The translations under genes and the position numbers were made by a program. Under the pieces are notes generated by a model that made no database searches, had not been told where the DNA came from, and saw nothing but the letters and a program-made list of their open reading frames with translations. A DNA stretch of 64,000 nucleotides from assembly GCA_027943335.1 (NCBI GenBank), contig BSBK01002796.1, positions 129,001-193,000 on the forward strand. Reading direction: 5' to 3'. The stretch is from Chamaecyparis obtusa. Lineage: Eukaryota; Streptophyta; Pinopsida; Cupressales; Cupressaceae. Shown here in pieces: positions 34,301 to 46,111 of the stretch (the stretch's first letter is position 1; each line of letters starts with the position of its first letter).

Positions 34301-36012
34301 TGTATCATCTTAAAGTGGAAGCACTTCCATGTTAAGAGAATTTAGCCCTTCGATTAAGTGGTTTGGGGTCATCTTGGATGCCTTGAATTGATCTTTTCTT
34401 TGATATGGATTTCTCCCCACTTTCCACTTCTTTTCTGCACTTGATTTCTTAATTCTAGGTGAAATTAGGGTTAGGATCTCGAGGATTCTCCTTAATTTCC
34501 CTCTTCCATGGCTCTATTTTCTAGGTAGGAAATATAAATAGGTCCTCCTAGCCTTTGTCATAGGATTTTATGCCTATCCCTGGCATTCTATCCCTTTTTG
34601 GTAGCTCTAGGTCTCTAGGAATCCCCGAGACCTCCTGTTCTGATTCAAGTTGGATTTGGGCCCACAGGGTCAGAATCGAGGTTGATCCTGACTAGGTTAG
34701 AATCGAGCTTGATCCTAACTAGGTCAGAATCAAGCTCGATCTTGACTAGGTTAGTTGTAAGCTCGATTTTTCCCCCCTATTCAAATTTCAATTTTCCTTG
34801 AATTTCGGGTGTCGGGTTTCAGGGATATTTGTTTTTCCACCTCTAGATTGGCCATTTTAGGATTTGAAATGGTAAATCCTCAAATTTCATTTAATCTAAG
34901 TATATTTTCCAAAGGTTAGGACCTAATTGGGATTTAATTCTCCAAGGTGGACCCTCAGGAGGATTGTGCCCTAGTTCACTATAAAAGGAGGCCTTCCTCT
35001 CTCATTTTCTCCATCTCATTCCTTCATGTATCAAGCACTCTAAAGGAGACATTGGTGATCAATTTTTGTGAGAACATATCTCAATCAAGTTTTGCAATCT
35101 CCTCTCTCAAGCTCTCAAGGTGATCAAGCAAGCATTCATTCAATCAATCTTCCATTCAAGAAATCATTCTCTTCTCCATTCAAGTTCTCCATTGAAGATC
35201 AAGAATTCAAGCATTCAAGTCTTTGGAGGGATTTGGTTCAAGCATTCAAGATTCATCATTCAAACCCTAGATCTAGCCATCATGATGGTGTGATCTTCCT
35301 TCAAGATCCTTTTGTTCATCTTCAAGATCCATTCATTCTTCCCTCAAGGTGGATTCCAAGCATACAATCATGGAGGTTTGATTTACATTTATTGATGTTC
35401 AAGCTTTCATATTAACATACTTGATTACATTTCAAATACAATTGCATATCTATTGAATGTCATAGCTTCATTGTTGGATCTACTTCTACTACTTTCTAGC
35501 ATTCTCCATTTCAATTTCAATATTAAGGTTGATTCCAAATTGGGGTTTGACCAAGGCAAACCCTCCAAACAAACAACAAAAACTCTCTTTTTCTTGCAGA
35601 TACAGGTGTGGAACTTCAGATCTAAGATCAAATTTAGATACCCTTTTCGACGAACTTCCGGGATCTGCGAACAAAGTTAGAATCGACCTTCAAATAAAGA
35701 ATGTAGCCTTTGAACTTTTATGAGGGTCAAAGATGACCTCCCTTAGAATTGGAAAAGATTTCTAGGTTTTGTAGATCTTGCAATTTTAGCTCAAAAATGC
35801 AAAAATCAACAGTTTCTGAGACTTTTTGACAAGGTTTTCAGTAGGTTCTTTTTCGGAGGTAAGTACCTTTATCTCTTCATTTCAACATTAGTCATTTACA
35901 TTTACTTTGCATATCAATACAATTCAAATGTAAGTGTAAAATATTGGTTTTGGGGTCTCTTTTATGTGCAAACCATTGTTCTAGGACCCCATCCACATTT
36001 TATCCATCTACA
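34301..36012 (+). repeat. 5' LTR of the 34301-41106 element
   Basis: 1712 bp. TATA box CTATAAAAG at 34979-34987. Holds about 3.5 copies of a 27-bp repeat (GTCAGAATCGAGGTTGATCC type) at 34669-34765; the other LTR has about 2.5. A 313-bp stretch (35227-35539) is identical to the other LTR while flanking sequence is not. Confidence 0.92.
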
Positions 36013-36015
36013 TTT

Positions 36016-36028
36016 TGGTGAACCCGAC
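36016..36028 (+). other. primer-binding site, tRNA-Trp-like
   Basis: TGGTGAACCCGAC lies three bases after the 5' LTR. A second, degenerate TTTTGGTAAAGCCGCG occurs at about 36120, preceded by CATTCTACA, i.e. an echo of LTR end plus primer site. Confidence 0.6.
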
Positions 36029-36271
36029 ATGCTTACCCTCCTTTATTTTGTGGATTTAGATGCTCTATTGTGTTAGATCTTCCTTTATATTCCCTTGTGT
36101 GTTCACCTTCATTCTACATTTTGGTAAAGCCGCGATAGACAACTCTTTCTTTTTGGTGTTAGATCATTTGTTTTCTTAGATTAGATTTATTTTATGTTCT
36201 TGCATTTACATTTCAAAAATCCAAAAAAAATTGCAAAATTTCTTTAAAAATATAAAAACATTTACATTTTC

Positions 36272-37424
36272 ATGATTTTAGTATTCAACATATATGATTC
36301 TTGTTTTGAGTACTTTGATGAGGCTTTTGTTGTTCAAGATGATAGATACCTTAATGAGGTACATGGAAGTGAAGATGAAAATTGTTTAAATGAGATCTCC
36401 ATTGATCCTATTCCTATTTCATCTCCCTCTACAAGCTCTTCAATTGACCTTTACAAAGATGAGTTAGGGATTGATGTTAATTCTTCTCCTAACATATGTC
36501 TTTTCTATGAGCCTATTTTACAATATAATTTACTTTCTTTCCCCTTTAGGGATCAAGCTTTAATGACTTATAACACTCCTACAATGCGCTTAATGGATAG
36601 GGATGATAATCCTCCTATTTGGGATGAACCTTTGGATTTGGATGTTGATTACTCTCTTCCTCATGAAGCCATTATGGATAATCCTCCTATGTGGGATGAA
36701 CCTTTGGATGTTGATTACTCTTTTTCTCATGAAACCATTGTGGATAATCCTCCTATTTGGGATGAACCTTTGGATTTGAATGTTGATTACTCTCTTCCTC
36801 ATGAAGCCATTATGGATAATTCTACTTTTTTGGGATGAACTCTTGAATAAAGACATTGATTTATCCCCTTCTTGTGAAGATTTTTTTGTACAAAAGAATG
36901 ACATATTTTCTAAGACACACTTCCCTTATGTGAAAGAAGATGACATTATAAATCCTTCACCTCTATTTGGGATTCCTTATAGCAATGAGGCATTAGCATA
37001 GAAAGATAAGAATTCCCTTAATGCTCTTCCTCTTAATGGTGATCTTATGGGAAAGCATGATCCTACCTCACAACATCTTTACCATAATATTACTTATATA
37101 TATTCAAACCCTTTTCCAGTTGTGGTTCCAAGTGTTCCTTCGGTGGTGTCTTCCATTCATATCACTTCCTACACTTTTACTAGTGTTCCTAATCTTCCTA
37201 ATCTTAATTCTATCTTTCCTAATTTGATTTCTAATTCTCCATCTGCTATTCCTAGTTCTTCCCACACTTATGTTGAGGTTCAAACTATGGTTCATGATGT
37301 AGATGTGCAAAGATTCTTCAAAGTACCTTCTCCTTATTATCCGATCCATAAAGATAAAAGAAAAGAAATTTCTCCTTTGAGATTTATTCATAATTTTACC
37401 CCTCATTCATATATAACATAGATC
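36272..37424 (+). pseudogene. acidic open frame of the 34301-41106 element, unknown
   Basis: Two open stretches (36272-36838 and, in the shifted frame, about 36830-37424) join into about 380 codons if one extra T in the run at 36826-36831 and a TAG at 36999-37001 are discounted. The N-terminal half is rich in D, E, S and P. Residues about 110-188 contain four tandem repeats of 20-24 residues around DNPPIWDEPLDLDVDYS. The second half is rich in proline, serine and asparagine. No zinc knuckle or enzyme motif. It stands where gag would be, but I cannot call it gag. Confidence 0.55.
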
Positions 37425-38626
37425 TTTTATCCTTTAGATTGGGGGGCAAGAGGTATATTTCTTCATGTCTTCTAGAATCCATTATATTCCTGCTTTGAGC
37501 TTAATTGGTTATGTTTTCATGGTTTGTATTATGATGGCTTTTCATCCATTTCTCTCTTCTATTATTCAAAGATATCTTTTCTACGACATGTGTTTTGCAA
37601 AGATATCCCTTGCCTTTCATCCCTAGGGGGAAAGGTTCTTCCTTCTCTCTCTTTGTCTAGGGAACTGGTTTCCTTAGCTTAGTGGTACTTTTTTATATTG
37701 CAATATTATTTCATCATATGGACAAATGTTTTGACTATGGATAACTTTTTTTTATATGAGAAGTTGTTGTCCTAAGTCATCACTTCTTCTCTCTATTGCA
37801 AATTATGTTCTTTATAAACTCTTTCCCTTGATTTGGTGTTAGAGTTGTTTCCCTCATTCCAAAGATTCCTCTTCCTCTTCTTTGTAGGGGGCTTGATGAT
37901 TGAATCTTTATTCCCACCTTTGAAAGATGATATTTTATCTAGAAGCACGCCTCTTTGGTGGGGGTCTTTTTGATAAGATCTCTTTCATTGAGGATCCTTT
38001 TTCCATGAGTGACATATCCTTTTTCATGATTATCTATACTCTTGGATGTAGGGGTCAATATCCCTCGCTAAGAAGATGGTATACATTGTTGCTAAATAGG
38101 ATATCTCCTTGAATTGTGAAGTAGGTATCCTCTTCCATCTTTGTTCCTACACTTGGGGGGCAAGGATGCCATATCCTTCTTTTTTGTCTTTTCGGGATTC
38201 ACCTCTTTCCTTGGTTAAGCACCATCTATCTATTATGTGATATCCAATCATACATGAAAATTTTGGTTTGCATTGAGGATCTATGTCCTTCATAACAACC
38301 TCTTTTGTTGTTTGACATTGGGTTTCCATGGTTGATATATCTCTCACCTAGGAAACTGAATAGTGTGCTATCCCTCCTAAGGGTTACTTTCTTTTCACTT
38401 CTTTCATGATATCTCTTTACATTCATCTCTTCCATGGCCTCATAGGAGCTATGACCTTCTTGGCTTGGACTGGGTGTTATCTATGGATATTGTCTTAATG
38501 CTAAAGAAAGGCTTTATCCTTGTTCTTTTCTTTCCTTAACATGTCAAAATAGTATGTTTTTGGCATATTGAGGAGGGGGGCATATATAGGGTCTCCCTTG
38601 TACTATAGTTTTTTATTTATTTACAT
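37425..38626. other. internal region with repeated G-rich tracts, no gene
   Basis: Noncoding. Contains TTGGGGGGCA at about 37440, TTGGGGGGCA at about 38153 and AGGAGGGGGGCATATATAG at about 38570, each resembling a polypurine tract followed by an element edge. Confidence 0.5.
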
Positions 38627-38885
38627 GATAAATCTTGGAAGGTAATGCACATAAGTTGCTAAATCCTGAAAAGACATGCATCCATATGCTAAATCTTCTG
38701 ATGATAATGCACATAAGTTGCTAAATCCTGAGGGGACACACATTTTTCAAAATTTTCAATATGCTAAATCTTGGAAGGTAACACACATAAGTTGCTAAAT
38801 CCTGAAAGGACACGCATTTCCAATATGCTAAATCTTCCAATGGTAACACACATAAGTTGCTAAATCCCAAGAAGACATGCATTTC
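38627..38885 (+). repeat. about 63-bp tandem repeat, four units
   Basis: Units around CTAAATC-TGGAAGGTAA, GCACATAAGTTGCTAAATCC and GACA-GCAT. Internal to the LTR element, near its 3' LTR. No coding role. Confidence 0.75.
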
Positions 38886-39415
38886 ATATTCATAGTGATA
38901 CAAGAAAGTGGATCTATGGGTATTCCAAAAGCCATCAGAAGATGCATTACAATTGCAAGCATAGTTTATGGGTGAACCTGTTGGGCTCTCCCTCCAGGGT
39001 GATTCATGGTAAGGTGGGCATCTTACTAGGTGAGGTAATCACTCTTTTCCCTTTCTTTCTTTTTTGCTTTCATGCTAGTAGGATAGGATCATGAAGCTAT
39101 GTTATTTATAGTGTTGCTCTTGTCTTTCTTATGTAATCATTTATTCTTTTATGATAGCTTTCCAAATATGATATTAGTATGAGAAATATTTCTTAGCAAG
39201 GTTTCTTATGCTAATTGATTTGGGTTGTTTAGTACTAACCCTTGTTCTTTTTGCACCCTCATGCGTGTATGTTGAGTTAGAATCCTTAGCCTGGGGGCTT
39301 GTGTCCTTAGCTAAGTATTATTTTATCTCTTTGCGAATCCACTTGGATCTCCTCTTTCTTCTCCTTTACCAAGAGTTTTCATCGAGTCCATACTCTTGCT
39401 AAAGTGGGGGCTTAA

Positions 39416-41106
39416 TGTATCATCTTAAAATGGAAGCACTTCCATGTTAAGAGTGTTTAGCCCTCTGAGTAAGTGGTTTGAGGTCATCTTGGATGCCTTG
39501 AATTGATATTTTCTTTGATCTGGCTTTCTCCCCACTTTCCACTTCTTTTCTACACTTGATTTCTTCATTCTAGGTGAAATTAGTGTTAGGATCTCAAGGA
39601 TTCTCCTTAATTTTCCTCTTCCATGGCTCTATTTTCTAGGTAGGACTTAGAAATAGGTCCTCGTAGCCTTTATCATAGGATTTTATGCATATCCCTAGCG
39701 TTATGTCCCTTTTTGGTATCATTTCTAGGTCTTCAGGCATCCTCGGGACCTCCTATCCTGATTCTGGTTGGATCTGGGCCCATAGGGTAAGAATTGAGGT
39801 TGATCTTGACTAGGTCAGAATCAAGCTCGATCCTGACTAGGTCAATTGCAAGCTTGATTTTTACCCCTTGTTCAAATTTCAATTTTCCTTGAATTCCAGG
39901 TGTCAGGTTTCGGGGATATTTGTTTTCCCACCTCCGAGTTGGCCATTTTAGGATTCAGAATGGTAAATCCTCAAATTACATTTAATCTAGGTATATTTTC
40001 TAAAAGTTAGGATCTAATTGGAATTTAATTCTCCAAGATGGCCCCTCTAGAGGATTGTGCCCTAGTTCACTATAAAAGGAGGCCTTCCTCTCTCATTTTC
40101 TCCATCTCATTCCTTCATGCATCAAGCACTCTAAAGGAGACATTGGTGATCAAGTTTTGTGAGAACATCTCTCAATCAAGTTTTGCAATCTCCTCTCTCA
40201 AGCTCTCAAGGTGATCAAGAAAACATTCATTCAAGCAATCTTCTATTCAAGAAATCATTCTCTTCTCCAGTCAAGTTCTCCATTGAAGATCAAGGATTCA
40301 AGCATTCAAGCCTTTGAAGGGATTTGGTTCAAGCATTCAAGATTCATCATTCAAACCCTAGATCTAGCCATCATGATGGTGTGATCTTCCTTCAAGATCC
40401 TTTTGTTCATCTTCAAGATCCATTCATTCTTCCCTCAAGGTGGATTCCAAGCATACAATCATGGAGGTTTGATTTACATTTATTGATGTTCAAGCTTTCA
40501 TATTAACATACTTGATTACATTTCAAATACAATTGCATATCTATTGAATGTCATAGCTTCATTGTTGGATCTACTTCTACTACTTTCTAGCATTCTCCAT
40601 TTCAATTTCAATATTAAGGTTGATTCCAAACCGATGTTTGACCAAGGCAACCCCCCCCCCAAAAAAACAACAAAAACCCTCTTTTTCTTGTAGGTGTAGG
40701 TGCGGAACTTCAAATTTGAGATTGGATTCGGATACCCGTTTCGGCAAACTTCTAGGATCTGTGAACAAAGTGAGAATCAACCTTCAAATAAAGAATGTAG
40801 CCTTTGACCTTTTATGAGGGTCAAAGATGACCTCCCTTAGAATTGGAAAAGATTTCTGAGTTTTGTAGATCTCGCAGTTTCAATTTAGTAATGCGAAAAT
40901 CAATAGTTTTTGAGACTGTTTGACAAGGTTTTCAGTAGGTTCTTTTTCAGAGGTAAGTACCTTTATCTCTTCATTTCAACATTAGTCATTTACATTTACT
41001 TTCCATATTAATACAATTCAAATGTAAGTGTAAAATATTAGTTTTGGGGTCTCTTTTATGTGCAAACCATTGTTCTAGGACCCCATCCACATTTTATCCA
41101 TCTACA
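39416..41106 (+). repeat. 3' LTR of the 34301-41106 element
   Basis: 1691 bp. TATAAAAG at 40071-40078. Fewer 27-bp units (39787-39862). Has a C8A7-like run at 40651-40666. Confidence 0.92.
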
Positions 41107-41111
41107 GGGGG

Positions 41112-42203
41112 ACATATGTGTGGGATTTCACCTGGTGTACCCATGGCCTGTCCAGAGGAGCACCTAATCCTACACCCTATTTTGGTTTCATACTCCAATA
41201 ATTGACCTTGTGATTGAGCATAAATTTAGCATACAATTTTTTAATGAAATAAAATGGGACATCCAAATTGATGTGAGATGGTCTATCAAAAACCATCCAC
41301 TAGTGGTCCAAAAAGTTGTCACATATTGCATTATTTGTTCACCATTTAATTGACAACTTGGGTTTTTTGGTCAACTTTTAGACTGGTTTTGGGATCCACA
41401 AAAAGATTACATATGTCATGTTTCATTATGTTTAGGTTCATAACTTGATCATAGTCAAGCCCATTGTCAAATTGGGCGTGCATGGAATCATGCCAAAGAA
41501 GTGCAACATTATGTTGCTCTGTAAGTTTCTCCATGTTTTCAATAATGGAGTTCAATGTGGTAAACATGGGGTACAATGTGGGGATATTCACATATGTGGT
41601 TTGAAATCCTCTAAGCTAATTTAGATTGTCTCCTATGAGATCCTCTAAACTGTGAGGGTTTGAGACTTGTTTGTCTTCTGAAAGTGGGAGATTGTTGGGA
41701 GGTGGTTCTGGATTATTTGCGAGATCATTGGGAGGGTTTTATGATTGATTTGATTCCATGTTTGATTGCAATTAGAACAAAAATAGATAATTACAATCAA
41801 TTTAAAAAACAATTAAAATAACTCATTTCAACCCTAATTTTTATATTAAAAACTACAAATTTCCATTAAAAAACAACAAAAATAATAAAAACAATAAAAA
41901 TTTAAAAATTGAACTTACTTGGTGATCTTAACAAAATCGGATATGGGATTTGATCAGATATCCAAAATCCCTAAGTCGTGTTCAACATTTTCACAGTGAA
42001 AATGTTGAACGCAACCGGGCTACATAAATATAAATTACTAGCAAAAAATAGATATTTGATATAAAATTGGATATCCAATTAGGCCTATGCTTTGGCTTTT
42101 GGCTTGGCTAGGTGTACTGACACCCATGCCTAATAAAAAGTCAACAAATGGATTAGTGCACTTTTGGGTGAGTGAAAAGTTTATTTTTTCACATCACCAC
42201 TTT
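41112..42203 (-). pseudogene. second gene of E2, 5' part (promoter, exon 1, exon 2 start)
   Basis: Reverse complement runs from the terminal repeat through the shared promoter block, a first intron in the same place, and ATG at 41759. The protein start is diverged (stop soon after MESNQS) but the later block GFQTTYVNIPTLYPMFTTLN and LFVDPKTSLKVD aligns with the E1 gene. Cut at 41112 by the 34301-41106 element. Confidence 0.78.
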
Positions 42204-42232
42204 TTGGCATACCATGATCCTGCACATACCTG
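42204..42232 (-). repeat. E2 right terminal repeat
   Basis: Reverse complement begins (A)GGTATGTGCAGGATCATGG, the family terminus with the outermost G probably changed to A. Upstream context differs from E1, so this is the element edge and not internal homology. Confidence 0.75.
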
Positions 42233-43182
42233 CATATAAATCATATGAATGCTGAAATGAAAATAAAATATGCACATAACACATAACTCATACCACCATT
42301 ATATTTTTTTGAGGAAACCTTGGCCAAGGGAAAACCCTAATGGGGATGGTACCTATAACTATGCACTAAAATATAGAATCCATGTTAGGAGATCTAGCCT
42401 TGTTAGGAGCTAAGTATTACACAATACATTGCCTTGTTAGAGGAATGTCAACCCTGTTAAAGGTAGAAAAAAACCATGTTAAAGGTATAGTGAGCTTACA
42501 ACTCTTACAATAATTTAGTTACAAAGAGTAATCTTCAAGAGTGAACAATACAAGCATCTTCTATGCTTTGATAGTTGTAGTTATAGTTCTCTTTCAATCT
42601 CTGATCTCACATCTTCTACCAACCATTACTGATATCACAAATTTGCATCTATATCTCATACATATCTTTCATACCTCTTGCTCCCATAAAACACTCTTTA
42701 CTTGTATATATCCTATCATCCAGTCGGCTCTCAAATACAATACAAAAGATAATAATTATTTATACAAATGATAAATACTAAGTCGACAATCTTATATTAC
42801 CAAAGTGTCAGCAATATACAATCTTTATCCAACTTAGCACACTACCATTCCATCTAGTGTTCCCTTAATCATCGCAACTGTTCATATGCCCTATTTCACT
42901 ATTCCTCTATCTTCGCATGCCTTCATATGACTGTAACTTGTTGATATCAATACCAAAATACATGCGACCTTAAGTTAAACTCATACATATTCCAAAATGT
43001 CTTTGTCCAAGTTCACAAGCCATAACATAACATATATTGTCTTTTCTGATCAAACCAATACTGTAGTATATTGTAAATCTAATTTTCTACTTATTCATTT
43101 TCAAGACTATGTCTCAAACACATATACTTACTCCATGCAATCACTATGACATGTGTGTTGCCATAAATGACAACCCTCAAGT
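42233..43182. other. DNA outside E2, no gene
   Basis: First sequence beyond the E2 edge. AT-rich, with phrases such as CCTTGTTAGGAG and GTTAAAGGTA repeated loosely, of the kind seen in the LTRs further right. Probably retroelement remnant; no coding seen. Confidence 0.35.
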
Positions 43183-43187
43183 GATCC

Positions 43188-44123
43188 TAACATACACCAA
43201 GAGATGGTGGATCCAATTAAGGACAACCCAAACCTTGCAGCTTTAGAATTACACAACAAAAATACACAACAACTCAATTATTTCAAAGTAATTTTTATTA
43301 ACATACCTGGCTGTAAGGCCTTTCAGGTTAGGGACAAATACAATTAGAAACAATATACAAGATCCAAGGATCCAATATAACACTTCGCCAGTTTAGTTCT
43401 GAGACAAATCAATAACTGATGGAAACCCTAAGGCAGATTTGAACTTGAGCTTGCAAGCCTCCAAGCAATCTCCTTGTTCCCAAGTGTGCAAACCACTAGC
43501 TCTGCTTACAACAAACTATCAGATAGCAATATGATCTGGAAGATCATGTAAGATCTTTTCCACAACATCACCAACTCCCACTTCAGCAACACATCGAAAC
43601 TGATGCTACTCAGAACTACCAAGAGTTTCCCTCCCACTCCTCAAACATCTACCCAAACACTCCTTAAATACTAGTCATCAGCCATAAGTTGGCTAGATGA
43701 AACCATCAACTCCCCCTAAAAATTATTAAATGCAATACAAGCTGGCTCAAAATAGCCTTATAAACATTTAATACAACATGTCAGCCTGTAACAACAACTA
43801 CCAACAATAAATGCACCAAGTCAGCCCAACAAATCACATAGAACTCCAGCTGGTAAACCAGAACTACAAAGAAAAAGTGAATTAATCGAGCAAGCCAAGC
43901 ATCATCGAGAACCAGTGTTGACCAAGCACCACAGACATTACCAAGTAACACTTTCAGCAAATGTCAGAGATTACCGAGTTCTTCTAGTGACCGAGCTTCC
44001 TTCAATGATCAAGAACATCGGTCAAGGCTGCAACTGAGTAACACCGGCCAAATAACAAACACCCATGCAGATTCACCAAGGACAAAGAATGCCCCTACTT
44101 CACCCAAGAATGCCCCTGCATTA
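43188..44123 (-). repeat. 3' LTR of the 43188-47043 element
   Basis: 936 bp, aligned with 46112-47043 throughout; outer ends mutated (TAACATAC for TGACGCAG). Confidence 0.9.
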
Positions 44124-44258
44124 GACACCCCAGGTTTGAAAAGATGTTCATATGTGAGAAGAACATCTTCCTGGATTCAACACATAAATCTTGAACTGGT
44201 TCTACACATACAAGTCCTCCACCTTTTCAGTTTGCATATTCTTCCACTTCAACTTTCT

Positions 44259-45938
44259 CTATCTCTTCAAGTCTTTTCTTGAAAATGCACAGGTCGGTTC
44301 TCCAAAATGATCATTCATTCTCTTAGGATCTACCAACTCAACTTGGCTATTGATACTCAATATTTTCCTATCAAGCGTTGTATCCATCAAAGGCATCAAG
44401 GAAAACTTCTTGTCATCCTTCTTGATAGTAAGCATATTCTTCACACAATCATACATAGCTCTGTAATCAAATTGCCAAGGTTTATTGAGCAATATATGAC
44501 AACTGTTCATCTCCACAATATCACATAATACAAGATCCTTATACTAGCCAATCTGAACATCAATGAAGTATTGTTCTCTAACTTCCAAAGCATTATCATC
44601 TTGCAACCAACCAATCCTATAAGGACGTAGATGTTTCATTCTATTCAAACCAAGTTTCTGAATCATGTACTCAATAATAAGGTTATCAGTACTACCACTA
44701 TCAACAATAACATCAAAGAGTTTACCTCCAAACTTACATCAGGTCCTAAACAAGTTACTCCTCTGACAAGGTTCATCCTTTGTGTTGAGCAATGTTTTTC
44801 AAAGCAACAAGTTCTAAAATTCAAGTTCATTCTAAATGTTCTCATTCACCACAACAGTTTATCAATCAACCTTCTTCTATGTACACTCAAAAGAATGGTG
44901 TCCTTGTTCTCCACAGTTATTGCGAGTACCTTTAAAGATAACTCTACCTGTCTTCTTCTTTGGTTCCACAGGTTTCAGCTCATCTTCTACATTAGTTGGT
45001 TTATCCTTCACCAAGTGATCAATATTCTCCTTCCCTTGGGAGTTACTATGTTGTTTCCTCTTCAACTTATCTTTTGACTTTAGTGCACACTGATAAGAAT
45101 CTTCAATAAAATCAATCTTTAGCATACCAAGCTCATCCTGAATATTGAATCTCAGACCATTCACATACTGAGCTACCTTTTCCTTACCAAGTTCTCTATG
45201 TCTAGACCAAATAGTAAGTTTTTAGAACTCAATATAATCTTCAATAGACAAATCCTTTTGCTTCAGATTCTATAACTTCTTAAACAAGTCAATCTCATAG
45301 TCAACCAGTAGGAACTTATCTTTCAACTTAGTCACCATCAACCTCCACCAATTGATCTTTGTTTCACCTTCACCTTCTCTATCTCTTTGTAGTTCTTTCC
45401 ACCAAAGAGCAGTATATCCTTTCAACTTTGTTTGTGCCAACCTCACTCTTAGAGGATCTTCAATTTCTTCCAACTCAAAGAAATCTTCAAGTTCATTGAT
45501 CCAGTCAATCAAATTCTCAGGTTTCAAAGTTCCAGAGAAATTAGAGACTTCCATTTGATAACTACTACTTAACTGAGCTTCATATCTATGTAACTGAGTA
45601 GTTTTTTCTTCACCAGATCTGTCCCTCCGGTCATCACCACTAGATCCAGCAGGTTCAAAGTCTTCAACAGCTTCTTCATAACCATCCTCAATACCAAAAA
45701 TCTAAGGTACACTAGTAACAACTCTCATGATCTCGGTGACCATGTCATTCTTCATCAATTCCATCTCAGATCTAAAATCTGATTTCACCTTCTCTATAAT
45801 CCTAGATTCCATAGTATCATAGAGATTTGCAATAAATCTAGGCTCCAATCTTCTCAGAGACATCCTTAAAGATAAGAGAAACCCTCTGCAGAAAAACCTA
45901 CACCAATCACCTTGTGAAAATCTCCAAGTTGTATGCAA
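44259..45938 (-). pseudogene. gag: gag-protease remnant of the 43188-47043 element
   Basis: Role: capsid/nucleocapsid precursor. Likely start is ATG at 45860 (MSLRRLEPRFI). Retrotransposon gag block at about 45530-45270: LIDWINELEDFFELEE, KLKGYTALWWKELQ, DYEIDLFKKL. Nucleocapsid CGEQGHHSFEC near 44890, whose first knuckle Cys has become Arg (RNNCGEQGHH). Protease site IVDSGSTDNLI near 44700. Then HILLNKPWQFDYRAMYD, the conserved stretch before reverse transcriptase. Stops interrupt at several places (e.g. after FKKL and near 44860). Lineage Ty3/gypsy from these motifs. Confidence 0.85.
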
Positions 45939-46111
45939 GTCAAATCAATTTGCCACCTTGCATGAACAACTAGGGCAAGATTCCACAAGTCAGTGCCATA
46001 GATCTGCAACCAAGATCATATGATCTCTTCGCCAACAAGATCAACTTCACAAGATTAGCCTTGCTAGGTCAACCTTCACTTCCACAAGATCTACTTTGTT
46101 CTAATACCACT

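Larger units (their letters stand above)
34301..41106 (+). mobile_element. pol-less LTR retrotransposon (LARD-type), 6.8 kb
   Basis: LTRs 34301-36012 and 39416-41106 start TGTATCATCTTAAA and end CCATCTACA. Target duplication GGGGG (34296-34300, 41107-41111), inside exon 2 of the E2 second gene. Primer site TGGTGAACCCGAC at 36016-36028 fits the 3' end of tRNA-Trp (from memory). Polypurine tract AAAGTGGGGG at 39401-39410. Internal 3.4 kb has one acidic reading frame but no protease, polymerase or integrase, so it needs help in trans. Confidence 0.92.
1..42232 (+). mobile_element. E2: outer giant TIR DNA transposon, left end outside window
   Basis: Seen: collinear pieces of one element family appear in order: transposase on plus (1-2470), short 3' repeats (2880-3082), 357-bp satellite (20821-23400), and the second gene inverted (25330-42232), ending in the terminal repeat at 42204-42232. 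The same parts stand in the same order and relative orientation in E1 (reverse complement). E1, two LTR elements and probably a third insertion interrupt it. Inference: this is one element, now split. Its left terminus, and therefore its own target duplication, cannot be seen. If the right terminus is 42232, the right-hand 4-bp flank would be GCAT. Confidence 0.8.

Noticed and set aside
35068..40817. Open frames in both LTRs of the 34301-41106 element (for example 35068-35415, 40324-40506)
   Set aside because: Leader sequence downstream of the TATA box; frames differ between LTRs and open in both strands.
1..42232. E1/E2 duplication as an assembly artefact
   Set aside because: The copies differ by many substitutions, private stops and different insertions, and the E1 borders show a target duplication.
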